From positions 1 to 28,035 of the IMG/VR virus record IMGVR_UViG_3300012355_000003: 28,035 bases of DNA, one strand, 5' to 3'. Below the pieces are notes generated by a model. It saw only the letters and a list, made by a program, of their open reading frames with translations. It was not told the origin of the DNA and ran no database searches. Origin of the DNA: a virus. Below, piece by piece: positions 13,556 to 19,968 of this stretch. The translations under genes and the position numbers were made by a program. Position 1 is the first letter of the stretch. Each line of letters begins with the position of its first letter.

Positions 13556-14116
13556 ATGAGCCGCATGATCCTGGGGCAGCCGATCCCGCCGCTGCATATC
13601 CTCAGCGGCCCCGCATTCAATACGTTCACGACTTTTCAGCAGATCCTCGTCGTCGCTAACAGCACCACCCCGGCGCCGATCATTCCCGCGAACATGCTTG
13701 AGGTCGGTACCGAGATCTGGCTGAGCGCTGACGGGGAGTTCTCCAACACCGGCACCCCAACGCTCGGGATCGGGTTCAAGTATGGCGCGGCCACCCCAGC
13801 GACTGACCTTGCCGCGCCGACCGCGATCACCACCACGACCGGCGCGACGTCCTGGCCGTGGCATGCAGAGTGGGTAGGTCGCGTGCGAGCGGTCGGTGCT
13901 GGTACTGGCGGATCGATTCAAGGCGCTGGCTGGTGGGCGATCGGCACGTCACTGGCCACGTATTCGGCGCAGCAGGCGATCCCGGTGACATTGGCAACGC
14001 GGACGGTCGCGTTCGACACGACCGTCGCGCAGGCGCTCGCACCCGGCGCGGTGTGGGGCACCTCGAGCGTGTCGAACACGATCAAGGTCGACCGGTTCTC
14101 TGTATTGATCGTGTAA
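13556..14116 (+). CDS. Putative beta-rich virion structural protein (186 aa)
   Basis: ATG 13556 follows GAGGACC. The protein starts LGQPIPPLHILSGPAFNTFT and proceeds through strands such as NMLEVGTEIWLSADGEFSNT, a WPWHAEWVGRVRAVGAGTGG core and a C-terminal SVSNTIKVDRFSVLIV. This layout, with an early 'QPIPP.H...GP' motif and a last 'NxIxVxxFxVxxL' strand, recurs in a family of structural proteins often present in several copies in actinophage genomes. A second copy of the terminal strand is present downstream at 14404-14454. The position in the particle is not known. Confidence 0.6.
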   Translation: MSRMILGQPIPPLHILSGPAFNTFTTFQQILVVANSTTPAPIIPANMLEVGTEIWLSADGEFSNTGTPTLGIGFKYGAATPATDLAAPTAITTTTGATSWPWHAEWVGRVRAVGAGTGGSIQGAGWWAIGTSLATYSAQQAIPVTLATRTVAFDTTVAQALAPGAVWGTSSVSNTIKVDRFSVLIV

Positions 14117-14136
14117 GTCAACGAAGAGGAGTTCTA

Positions 14137-14403
14137 ATGCCGCAGAACAGAAAGGCATTTGTCCGCATCGACAACCTTACAGGTGATGATTACTTCACCG
14201 GTCATGTCAGCGTGAGTGGTGCGGAGATCAGATCTCCCGCTGAGGGCGGGAGCGGTGGCGCTGTAGGAGCAGGTGCCACGATCCAGATCGACTACTCCGA
14301 CAGCTCTCAGACTATTCATGAGCGGCTTGCCGATGCCATCCGTGCCAACCGCGCAGACCCTGATCTCATTGTTATCTTCACCGACTCCCCTGGCCGTTAC
14401 TGA
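14137..14403 (+). CDS. Small protein of unknown function (88 aa)
   Basis: GAAGAGGAG lies 5 bases before ATG 14137. The protein starts PQNRKAFVRIDNLTGDDYFTG, has a glycine-rich linker at about 38-48 (GGSGGAVGAG), and a C-terminal half IQIDYSDSSQTIHERLADAI ... DLIVIFTDSPGRY that suggests a small beta-alpha-beta fold. It ends in TGA directly followed, in the same frame, by a 16-codon open stretch homologous to the C-terminus of the preceding structural protein. Codon composition at the start (AT-richer) differs from neighbours, in keeping with a recent acquisition. Family unknown. Confidence 0.55.
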   Translation: MPQNRKAFVRIDNLTGDDYFTGHVSVSGAEIRSPAEGGSGGAVGAGATIQIDYSDSSQTIHERLADAIRANRADPDLIVIFTDSPGRY

Positions 14404-14454
14404 TGGCTGTCGAACGCGATCAAGGTTGACGAGTTCACCGTCATCGTCTTCTAA
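14404..14454 (+). pseudogene. Remnant of a second copy of the upstream structural gene (C-terminus)
   Basis: Directly after the TGA of the preceding gene and in its frame, the codons read WLSNAIKVDEFTVIVF followed by TAA 14452-14454. This aligns with the last 15 residues of the protein ending at 14116 (VSNTIKVDRFSVLIV), and the DNA is clearly similar too. The most economical view is that a paralogue was replaced by the 88-aa gene, leaving its terminal strand. Stop-codon readthrough that adds this strand to the 88-aa protein is a less likely alternative. Confidence 0.6.
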
Positions 14455-14472
14455 AGGGCGGTAGGGGCCGCC

Positions 14473-16077
14473 ATGCTGCTCACCAATACCTTCGAGGGTG
14501 GCTCGGGCGGCGTCGCCATCACGGCGGGGAACTCCGGCGGTGCCAGCGGGACCGCGTTCGATCAGGTGACGGTGAGCGCCGGTGACGGCGCGGCGAACTT
14601 CGACACCGCCCATCCGGCTCACGGCGGTCTGGGGATGCTGTGCCAGACCGGCGCAACCACCGGCGAAGCCTACGTCATGTGGTCGGCAGCGCTCGGTGGC
14701 ACATTCGCCACGCTTTTCGACCGCACCTATCTCTATCTACCGGCGTTGCCGGGCACCCAGACCCGCCTGATCCGCTGGCTGTCCGTCTCGACAGTCCGCG
14801 GGTCGGTGCAGATCAGCACCGCTGGGAAGCTCCTGCTGACCGACAGTGCCGGCACGACGGTCGCCACGTCGGCGACGACATTGCCGACCGGATCACAGTT
14901 CCGTGTTGAGGCCAAATGCACGGGCGACGCGGCCGCAGGGGTTCTCGAGGCGAAGATCTTCCTCACCCCCGATGCGACATCGCCGAATGAGACGCTCACC
15001 GCGACGGCACTGAACACTGGCGGGACGATCGACCGGGTCCGCTTCGGGCAGACCGGCACGGCAATCGCCAACGTCTCCTTCTACCTGGACGACCTCGGTG
15101 CCGCCGATGGGGACTATCTCGGTCCGGCGTCCGCCCCAAGCCAATACCAGCCGCTGTCACCGCAATGGTTCATCCAGCGAGGCCTGTGGAAGCCGTGGCA
15201 GGGCACCGGCAGCGATGTTGCCGCTGCGGTCGCCCAGGTCACCCTGTCCGACAGCGGCTCGGCGTCGGATTCGCTCTCGGTCGCGGTTGCTGCTCCGCTC
15301 ACCGATACGGGTGCGGCCTCGGACACGCTGGCTGTCGCTGCTGCGGTCCCGCTGGCTGACACCGGAACTGCCGTTGACACGCTCGGCGTCGCGATCCCCG
15401 TTCCGCTGGCTGACATTGGTTCGGCGGTCGACTCGTTCACCGTGTCGGTGGCGGTCCCGCTGGGGGATACGGGGTCCGGGGCGGACACGCTCACGGTCGC
15501 CGCCGCAATACCCCTCGCCGACACAGGGACCGCCAGCGACTCGATCAGCGTCCAGCAGGGTGGCCAGGCGGTCACCCTCAACGACTCGGGTACCGCCACC
15601 GACAGCCTCACCGTCGCCGCAGCGGTGCCACTGGCCGACACCGGCACCGCAGGCGATCAGGTGGCAGTCGCCGTCGCCATACCACTGGCCGACGTGGGTG
15701 CCGGGTCGGACTCGATCGTTGTCCAGCAGATCGTCCCCAAGCCGCTCAGCGACACCGGCACGGCCACCGACTCGCTGACCGTCACCGCCACCGTTCCGCT
15801 CGCCGACCTCGGCGTTGCAGCGGACTCGATCGTGGTGTCCGCGTTGCTGGGACTGGCCGACACTGGCGCTGCGGCCGACTCGTTCAGTGTCCAGATCGTT
15901 GGGCCGGGAGCACCCACCCCGGGGACCCTCACCGCAACGGACGTGCTCTTGGCGACGGTTGCCGCGCGCAGTGCCAGCGCCACGCCGACCGCCTCGGATG
16001 GCGCTGCGGGCGGCACCCCCACCAGCGCCACCGCGACCCTGACCGCTGTCGTTGTCATGGCAGGAGGCCCGACCTAG
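14473..16077 (+). CDS. LamG-like protein with twelve 18-residue repeats (534 aa)
   Basis: Residues 1-220 look like a concanavalin/laminin-G jelly roll: FEGGSGG at the start, strands such as TYLYLPALPG and RFRVEAKCTG-like segments (QFRVEAKCTG at about 140), ending in SFYLDDLGAADGDYLGP. A linker with PQWFIQRGLWKPW follows. Residues about 257-475 are about twelve tandem copies of LADTGTAxDSLTVAAAVP-type units, nearly all 18 residues long. The tail (about 476-534) is Thr/Ala-rich. The repeats suggest an extended fibre or beta-stack, and the LamG-like domain a glycan-binding head. It lies directly upstream of the connector gene; a capsid or neck fibre is the best guess. ATG 14473 has only a weak AGGGG ahead. 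Confidence 0.65.
   Translation: MLLTNTFEGGSGGVAITAGNSGGASGTAFDQVTVSAGDGAANFDTAHPAHGGLGMLCQTGATTGEAYVMWSAALGGTFATLFDRTYLYLPALPGTQTRLIRWLSVSTVRGSVQISTAGKLLLTDSAGTTVATSATTLPTGSQFRVEAKCTGDAAAGVLEAKIFLTPDATSPNETLTATALNTGGTIDRVRFGQTGTAIANVSFYLDDLGAADGDYLGPASAPSQYQPLSPQWFIQRGLWKPWQGTGSDVAAAVAQVTLSDSGSASDSLSVAVAAPLTDTGAASDTLAVAAAVPLADTGTAVDTLGVAIPVPLADIGSAVDSFTVSVAVPLGDTGSGADTLTVAAAIPLADTGTASDSISVQQGGQAVTLNDSGTATDSLTVAAAVPLADTGTAGDQVAVAVAIPLADVGAGSDSIVVQQIVPKPLSDTGTATDSLTVTATVPLADLGVAADSIVVSALLGLADTGAAADSFSVQIVGPGAPTPGTLTATDVLLATVAARSASATPTASDGAAGGTPTSATATLTAVVVMAGGPT
15238..15897 (+). repeat. Tandem coding repeat, about 12 units of 54 bases
   Basis: The DNA encodes successive units starting at an L-x-D-x-G motif (LSDSGSASDSLSV, LTDTGAASDTLAV, LADTGTAVDTLGV, and so on). 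Most are exactly 18 codons; three carry 1-2 extra residues (QQGGQAV, QQIVPKP, QIVGPG). Nucleotide copies are diverged but recognisable, pointing to unequal recombination in the past. Confidence 0.75.
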
Positions 16078-16920
16078 ATGCCCAGGTATCCGCAGGGCGC
16101 TCCGATCCGCCTGTCAACGACGGTCAAGGACGTGACCGGCACGCTCGTAAACGCCGGCACGCTCACCCTCACGGTGTCCAAGCCGGACGCGTCCACCCAG
16201 GCGTACGCGGCGCCGACCAACGACGGGACCGGCCTGTACCACCAGGACATCCCGACCGCCGACATCAACCTGCTCGGCCACTACGCGTACAAGTGGGTCG
16301 CCACCGGGACCGGCGCCGGCGTCTCGTACTCGAACTTCGAGGTGTTCGACCCGCTGGAGGTCAGCGTCCTCAGCCTCCAGGACGCGAAGGACCATCTGAA
16401 CATCCCGCAGGCCAACACCACCTATGACGCGGAGTTGCAGTCGAAGATCGCCACCATCCAAGCCAACCTGGAGAAGATGACCGGTGGCCCGATCGTCACC
16501 CGGTCGATCACAGAACGAGTCACCTGTGGGTACGGGTGGAACGAGCTCGTGGTCCGACAGCGGCCGCTGGTCGGGGTCACCTCTATCACCGACGTGGCCA
16601 GCGGCGTCCCGCTCAGCCTTACCGACCTGGACGTGGACACCAACTCTGGGATCATCCGCCGCAAACTCGGGTTGCCGTTCTACGGCCGCAGCCGCGCCTA
16701 CACGGTCGTCTACACCGCCGGATGGGGCACCGCAGTCCCGGCATCGTTCAACGAGGCCGGACGGATCATCCTCGAGCATCTGTGGCAAACCCAGCACGGC
16801 CCATGGGCCCGCCCGAGCATCGGCGGGGAAGAGGAGGTCACCCTGCCAGGGTTCGGGTTCGCGATCCCCAACCGCGCCGCCGAACTCCTCGCCCCCTACT
16901 CGCTCGAGGCGTACGTCTGA
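16078..16920 (+). CDS. Head-tail connector (gp6-like) with N-terminal Ig-like domain
   Basis: ATG 16078 follows the previous stop with no gap; AGGAGG lies about 12 bases upstream. Residues 1-90 resemble an Ig-like beta sandwich (APIRLSTTVKDVTGTL, TLTVSKPD, GLYHQDIPTADI, HYAYKWVATG, SNFEVFD). From residue 97, LSLQDAKDHLNIP ... DAELQSKIATIQANLEKMTG is the helical start of HK97 gp6-type connector proteins that form the ring below the portal, followed by the RPLVGVTSI strand and the late helix FNEAGRIILEHLWQTQHG. The fused Ig-like part is unusual and may face the outside. Connector assignment is good, domain limits are approximate. Confidence 0.75.
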   Translation: MPRYPQGAPIRLSTTVKDVTGTLVNAGTLTLTVSKPDASTQAYAAPTNDGTGLYHQDIPTADINLLGHYAYKWVATGTGAGVSYSNFEVFDPLEVSVLSLQDAKDHLNIPQANTTYDAELQSKIATIQANLEKMTGGPIVTRSITERVTCGYGWNELVVRQRPLVGVTSITDVASGVPLSLTDLDVDTNSGIIRRKLGLPFYGRSRAYTVVYTAGWGTAVPASFNEAGRIILEHLWQTQHGPWARPSIGGEEEVTLPGFGFAIPNRAAELLAPYSLEAYV

Positions 16921-17393
16921 TGGCGACCAGCAAGGTCCCGGCGGTCATCGACTACCTCGTCACCACGTTCACCGCAGCCACCACCCTCGGCGCCGCCACC
17001 CCGCCAGTGGCGGTGTACGACGGGCCGCCAGTCACCCAGGAGCCTGCGCAGCTGCTCCTGTTCGTCGGCATCGACGACCCCGACTCCGATGAGGCACCCA
17101 CGTCAGCGTCGAGTGAGCAGTCATGGGCATCGCTGGGGAAGCAGGCTAAGAACGAGCAGGTCACCGTGTTCTGCACCGCCGAGTCGTGGGGCGGCGATAC
17201 CGACGTCAAAGCGATCCGCACCACTGCCTACGGGATCGTCGCTGCGGTTGAGGATCTGCTCCGCGCCGACGTGATGCTCGGTGGGCTGTTCCAGTTCGGC
17301 CAGGTCACCGGCCTCACGTTGCGGCAGAACCAGACCACCCAGGGCGCGGTCGCCCGGGTCACGTTCCAGATCGAAGGTCAGGCACGAATCTAG
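16920..17393 (+). CDS. Tail terminator / head-tail joining protein candidate (157 aa)
   Basis: ATG 16920 overlaps the connector stop as TGATG. The protein is alpha/beta: VPAVIDYLVTTFTAA helix at the N-terminus, VAVYDGPPV, LLLFVGIDD strand, then NEQVTVFCTAESW and KAIRTTAYGIVAAVEDLLR, ending in VARVTFQIEGQARI. The size, order of elements and place between the connector and tube genes fit the ring protein that caps the tail tube and joins it to the head. No residue-level signature proves this; a head-closure role is the main alternative. Confidence 0.6.
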   Translation: MATSKVPAVIDYLVTTFTAATTLGAATPPVAVYDGPPVTQEPAQLLLFVGIDDPDSDEAPTSASSEQSWASLGKQAKNEQVTVFCTAESWGGDTDVKAIRTTAYGIVAAVEDLLRADVMLGGLFQFGQVTGLTLRQNQTTQGAVARVTFQIEGQARI

Positions 17394-17401
17394 GAGTGGC
17401 G

Positions 17402-17569
17402 ATGCGAGTCAAGAACGTGAGCGGTGGCCCCGTCAACTTCCCGCTGGCCGGCCGGGACGTTGACCCCGATGAGGTCGTCGAGGTCCCCGACGGCACCAAC
17501 CTGCCAGCCGACTACTTCCAGCAGGTCACCGAAACCAAGCCTGCCGCCAAGGCGAAGGACAAGGAGTAG
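17402..17569 (+). CDS. 55-aa protein upstream of the tail tube gene
   Basis: ATG 17402 lies 8 bases after the previous stop, with AGGAG at 17392-17396. Residues 1-45 (MRVKNVSGGPVNFPLAGRDV then VPDGTNLPADYFQQV) form the pattern of a small beta protein common in phage head-tail regions; the C-terminus is lysine-rich (KPAAKAKDKE). The AAGGAG at its 3' end also serves as the ribosome binding site of the tube gene. Too short for standard cutoffs but well supported by spacing. Confidence 0.65.
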   Translation: MRVKNVSGGPVNFPLAGRDVDPDEVVEVPDGTNLPADYFQQVTETKPAAKAKDKE

Positions 17570-17572
17570 GTC

Positions 17573-18721
17573 GTGCCGAACTATGCGAGCGGCCTGGGCG
17601 CTAGCCTCGGCTTCGGCGTCGAATCCACCCCAGGCACCGAAGCCGTACCGACCGCCTGGTACGAGTTCCTGTCGGAGTCGCTGGCCCTCAACCCCACCTA
17701 CATCGACTCCGCCGGGCTGAAGCAGGGACAGGCGTTCAAGCGTGGCGCCCGCACCCAGATCAGCCGCTACAACGTCAACGGCGACATCGTCATCGAACAT
17801 TTCGACCGTGGCGTCTCGGCGACCGGTGGGAAGGGCATGGGGTTCCTGTGGCACTACGCCCTAGGCTCCCCCGCGACCGGTGCGCAGCAGCTCGGCGCGA
17901 CCACGGCGTGGCAGCAGGTCCACCAGCCCGGCTCGACCGCCGGCCTGTCCCTGACCGCCGAGGTCGGACGGCCCCAGGCCGCCAGCCCGTACACGAGCAA
18001 CCGGTTCGGCTACTCGGGGATCAAGTTCGGCGGGTGGGAGTTCACCTGCTCCGACGGCGCGCTCGCACAGCTGAAACTGACCGCCGACGGGATGAACTGC
18101 ACCACCAGCGGCACGATCGTCCAGCCCGTGTTCGCCGCCGCGGCGTACCAGTCGGGGATCTTCTCCTTCGCGGACGCGTACCTGTTCCAGATCGGCACCG
18201 GCACCCAGGCCGGCACCGGGTCGCTGCCCGGCACCGGTGGCACCGGGACCGGGACCGGGAACTACACCACCCTGACCGGCACCGCCACCGTCGCGCACGT
18301 GGTGAAGGGGTTCACCCTGACCGCCGCACGGCCGATCGCCTCCGAACGGTACGGGTTCGGCAACGCCGGCATCAAACGCGAGCAGCTTGAGAACGGCATC
18401 CCTGTCCTGTCGGGCACCCTCGACTCGGAGTTCACGAATCGTACCGAATTCTACGATTTGTTCTCCAGCAACGCGACCCGGTCGTTGCAGCTCGACTTCG
18501 CCCACGGCATCAACGGGTCAGGTGCGGACGGGGCAGCCGGTTCCACCGGCACTGGCGCGTACCGTTTGTCCTTTGTACTCCCATTTGTCAAGTTCAAGAC
18601 CGACCCGCTCAGCGTGAGCGGCCCTGACCTGATCCCCGAGTCGATCGGATTCGAGGTCTACGACGACGGTGGCGGCGTCCCCGTGCAGGTCCGGATCGTC
18701 TCCCAGGACCAGGCGTTCTGA
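17573..18721 (+). CDS. Major tail tube protein
   Basis: GTG 17573 is 6 bases after AAGGAG. The 382-residue protein begins with LGFGVESTPGTEAVPT, a motif common to tube proteins of Gram-positive siphophages, then beta strands (ISRYNVNGDIVIEHFDRGVS, FGYSGIKFGGWEFTCSDGAL) and a domain RYGFGNAGIKREQLENGIPV with LSGTLDSEFTNRTEFYDLF, where the subunit repeats the tube fold. A glycine/threonine linker of GTGTGTG type at about 210-226 separates the halves. Hexameric rings stack to form the tail tube around the tape measure. Position directly before the frameshifting chaperone genes strongly supports the call. Confidence 0.85.
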   Translation: MPNYASGLGASLGFGVESTPGTEAVPTAWYEFLSESLALNPTYIDSAGLKQGQAFKRGARTQISRYNVNGDIVIEHFDRGVSATGGKGMGFLWHYALGSPATGAQQLGATTAWQQVHQPGSTAGLSLTAEVGRPQAASPYTSNRFGYSGIKFGGWEFTCSDGALAQLKLTADGMNCTTSGTIVQPVFAAAAYQSGIFSFADAYLFQIGTGTQAGTGSLPGTGGTGTGTGNYTTLTGTATVAHVVKGFTLTAARPIASERYGFGNAGIKREQLENGIPVLSGTLDSEFTNRTEFYDLFSSNATRSLQLDFAHGINGSGADGAAGSTGTGAYRLSFVLPFVKFKTDPLSVSGPDLIPESIGFEVYDDGGGVPVQVRIVSQDQAF

Positions 18722-19110
18722 TGGTGACCATCGAACTCCCCGACGGCCATTCCGCCGACCTCCGCGACATCGGCGACCTCCGCCGCGGCGATGTCCGGTT
18801 CGCGCTCAAAGCCGCCGACGACGAGGGCATCAACCTCTTCGGCGCCGGCATGGGGCTGTCTGGAATCGGCACCCTCCAGGACGCACTGATCGTCAGGTTC
18901 GTGCGCCGCTGGGATTTGACCAACGAGGATGGCTCTCCGCTCGAGGTCACGCTGGCCAGCGTGCAGGACCTCCCCGTGAAGTACCACAAGCCGCTCGCGT
19001 CGGTGGTTACCCCCGCGCTTGCGGAGATCATCAGCGGTGGTGAGGCCAACGGGCAGGCCCCGTCCCCTTTGCCCGCGGGACCCTCGTCAACATCGGCGCC
19101 TACGGCCTGA
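18721..19110 (+). CDS. Tail assembly chaperone, short form (G-like)
   Basis: ATG 18721 overlaps the tube gene stop (TGATG). The 129-residue protein is alpha/beta with ADLRDIGDLRRGDVRFALK near 12-30 and IGTLQDALIVRFVRRWDL near 48-65, and ends in a disordered proline/serine tail. Location between tube and tape measure and the presence of a -1 slippery site near its end identify it as the short chaperone that coats the tape measure during tail assembly and is absent from the virion. Most ribosomes should make this form. Confidence 0.8.
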   Translation: MVTIELPDGHSADLRDIGDLRRGDVRFALKAADDEGINLFGAGMGLSGIGTLQDALIVRFVRRWDLTNEDGSPLEVTLASVQDLPVKYHKPLASVVTPALAEIISGGEANGQAPSPLPAGPSSTSAPTA

Positions 19111-19307
19111 CCGTCCAGCTCGCCAAGCGGCTCGACCAGGTCTGGCATGCCGCCTTGGATGACTTCTTCTGGGCGGACCGGTTCCGGTGGACGCCTGAGC
19201 AGGCCGACCAGATCGGGTATCGCCGCGCGGAACGGCTCCGGTTCGTGGCCGACGCGATCGACGAGGGCCGCGCGAAGGCGCAGGCCGAAGCCGCCAAGGA
19301 GTCCTGA
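18721..19307 (+). CDS. Tail assembly chaperone, frameshift product (GT-like)
   Basis: The zero frame from 18721 meets CCCTTTG at 19065-19071, placed exactly as C-CCT-TTG. A -1 slip there continues in the frame open from 19044 to TGA 19305-19307, adding 78 residues for a total of about 195: after the slip, ARGTLVNIGAYGLTVQLAKR ... VWHAALDDFFWADRFRW ... AERLRFVADAIDEGRAKA. The extension has no start codon or ribosome binding site of its own and is helical and aromatic, like the T domain of other tail chaperones that contacts the tape measure and tube. The downstream gene starts in a TGATG overlap with its stop. Confidence 0.8.
19065..19071 (+). other. Programmed -1 frameshift site CCCTTTG
   Basis: The heptamer fits X-XXY-YYZ in the reading frame of the short chaperone (Ser-Pro-Leu codons), so both tRNAs can re-pair after slipping back one base. 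The -1 frame is blocked upstream by TGA at 19041-19043, limiting the slip to a 60-base window in which this is the best site. Confidence 0.8.
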
Positions 19308-19822
19308 TGGCGAAGGTTGACGTTGCCGACTACGAGCGGCTGTACCGCTCCACCCGGGGGATGCACCCGGAGATCCGCAGCGCGTTCCGCAAACGGCTGC
19401 GGAAGGCCGCCAAAATCGGTGCGGACGCCGCCAAGATCAAGATCCGCACCATGCCCGCCACCGCCAAGTACACGGCGACGGGTGCGGGGCGGCACTACCG
19501 CAAGAGCAAGCCAGCCACCGGGGTCGGGTTGCGGTCCACGCTCGCGTTGAACATCAAGGTCACCGTCAGCGCCCGGGAGGTCGCGGTCCGCCAGTTCACC
19601 GCCGGGCTCCGCGGCCACAACGCCCGTGACTTGCCGAAGGACATCGACCGCGGCGGCTGGAAACACCCGACGTACGGGCACAAGCCGGTCGTGTTCCAGA
19701 AGGGCTACCCGTACTTCGACTCCACGATGCGGGAGAAACGCCCGGCGATGGAACGCGAGGTCCAGCAGGTCCTGGACGACATCAAGGCGAAGGTCATCGC
19801 CGGCAAGCTGCACCTGGGCTAG
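19307..19822 (+). CDS. HK97 gp10-like / minor tail completion protein
   Basis: ATG 19307 overlaps the chaperone stop. A 171-residue basic protein: HPEIRSAFRKRLRKAAKIGA at about 20-39 is the N-terminal helix, RKSKPATGVGLRSTLALNIKV gives paired strands, and GGWKHPTYGHKPVVFQKGYPYFDSTM (about 116-141) is the 'RHPxFG...Q...PFF' motif of the HK97 gp10 family, followed by a long helix to the C-terminus. Family members act at the head-tail joint or tail completion. In most genomes this gene lies before the tube; here it lies after the chaperones. The fold call is by motif only. Confidence 0.65.
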   Translation: MAKVDVADYERLYRSTRGMHPEIRSAFRKRLRKAAKIGADAAKIKIRTMPATAKYTATGAGRHYRKSKPATGVGLRSTLALNIKVTVSAREVAVRQFTAGLRGHNARDLPKDIDRGGWKHPTYGHKPVVFQKGYPYFDSTMREKRPAMEREVQQVLDDIKAKVIAGKLHLG

Positions 19823-19903
19823 CTGGCGTCCTAGGCAACTCGGGCGGCCTTGATCGACGGACATGGCCAAGGCTTCCACCTTCACACCCCGACAGCGTTT
19901 TAC

Positions 19904-19957
19904 GAAAGGAGGTGGTGCAGTCAGATGCCCGGTAACACGGCCAGTCTGACCTTTTTA
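19904..19957 (+). promoter_or_regulatory. Strong ribosome binding site and frameshift-prone tape-measure leader
   Basis: GAAAGGAGGTG at 19904-19914 is a near-perfect Shine-Dalgarno sequence, but no start in the main tape-measure frame follows it. ATG 19925, 10 bases downstream, opens MPGNTASLTF and would stop at TGA 19976-19978. A -1 shift at the TTTTTAA run (19952-19958) leads directly into KLFGVDVNASRTI of the tape measure. Either a shift, or a sequence change in the T-run, joins them. Confidence 0.6.
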
Positions 19958-19968
19958 AGCTGTTCGGG

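Noticed and set aside
15238-15897. Tandem repeats as a CRISPR array
   Set aside because: The repeats are coding, contiguous and diverged, with no unique spacers.
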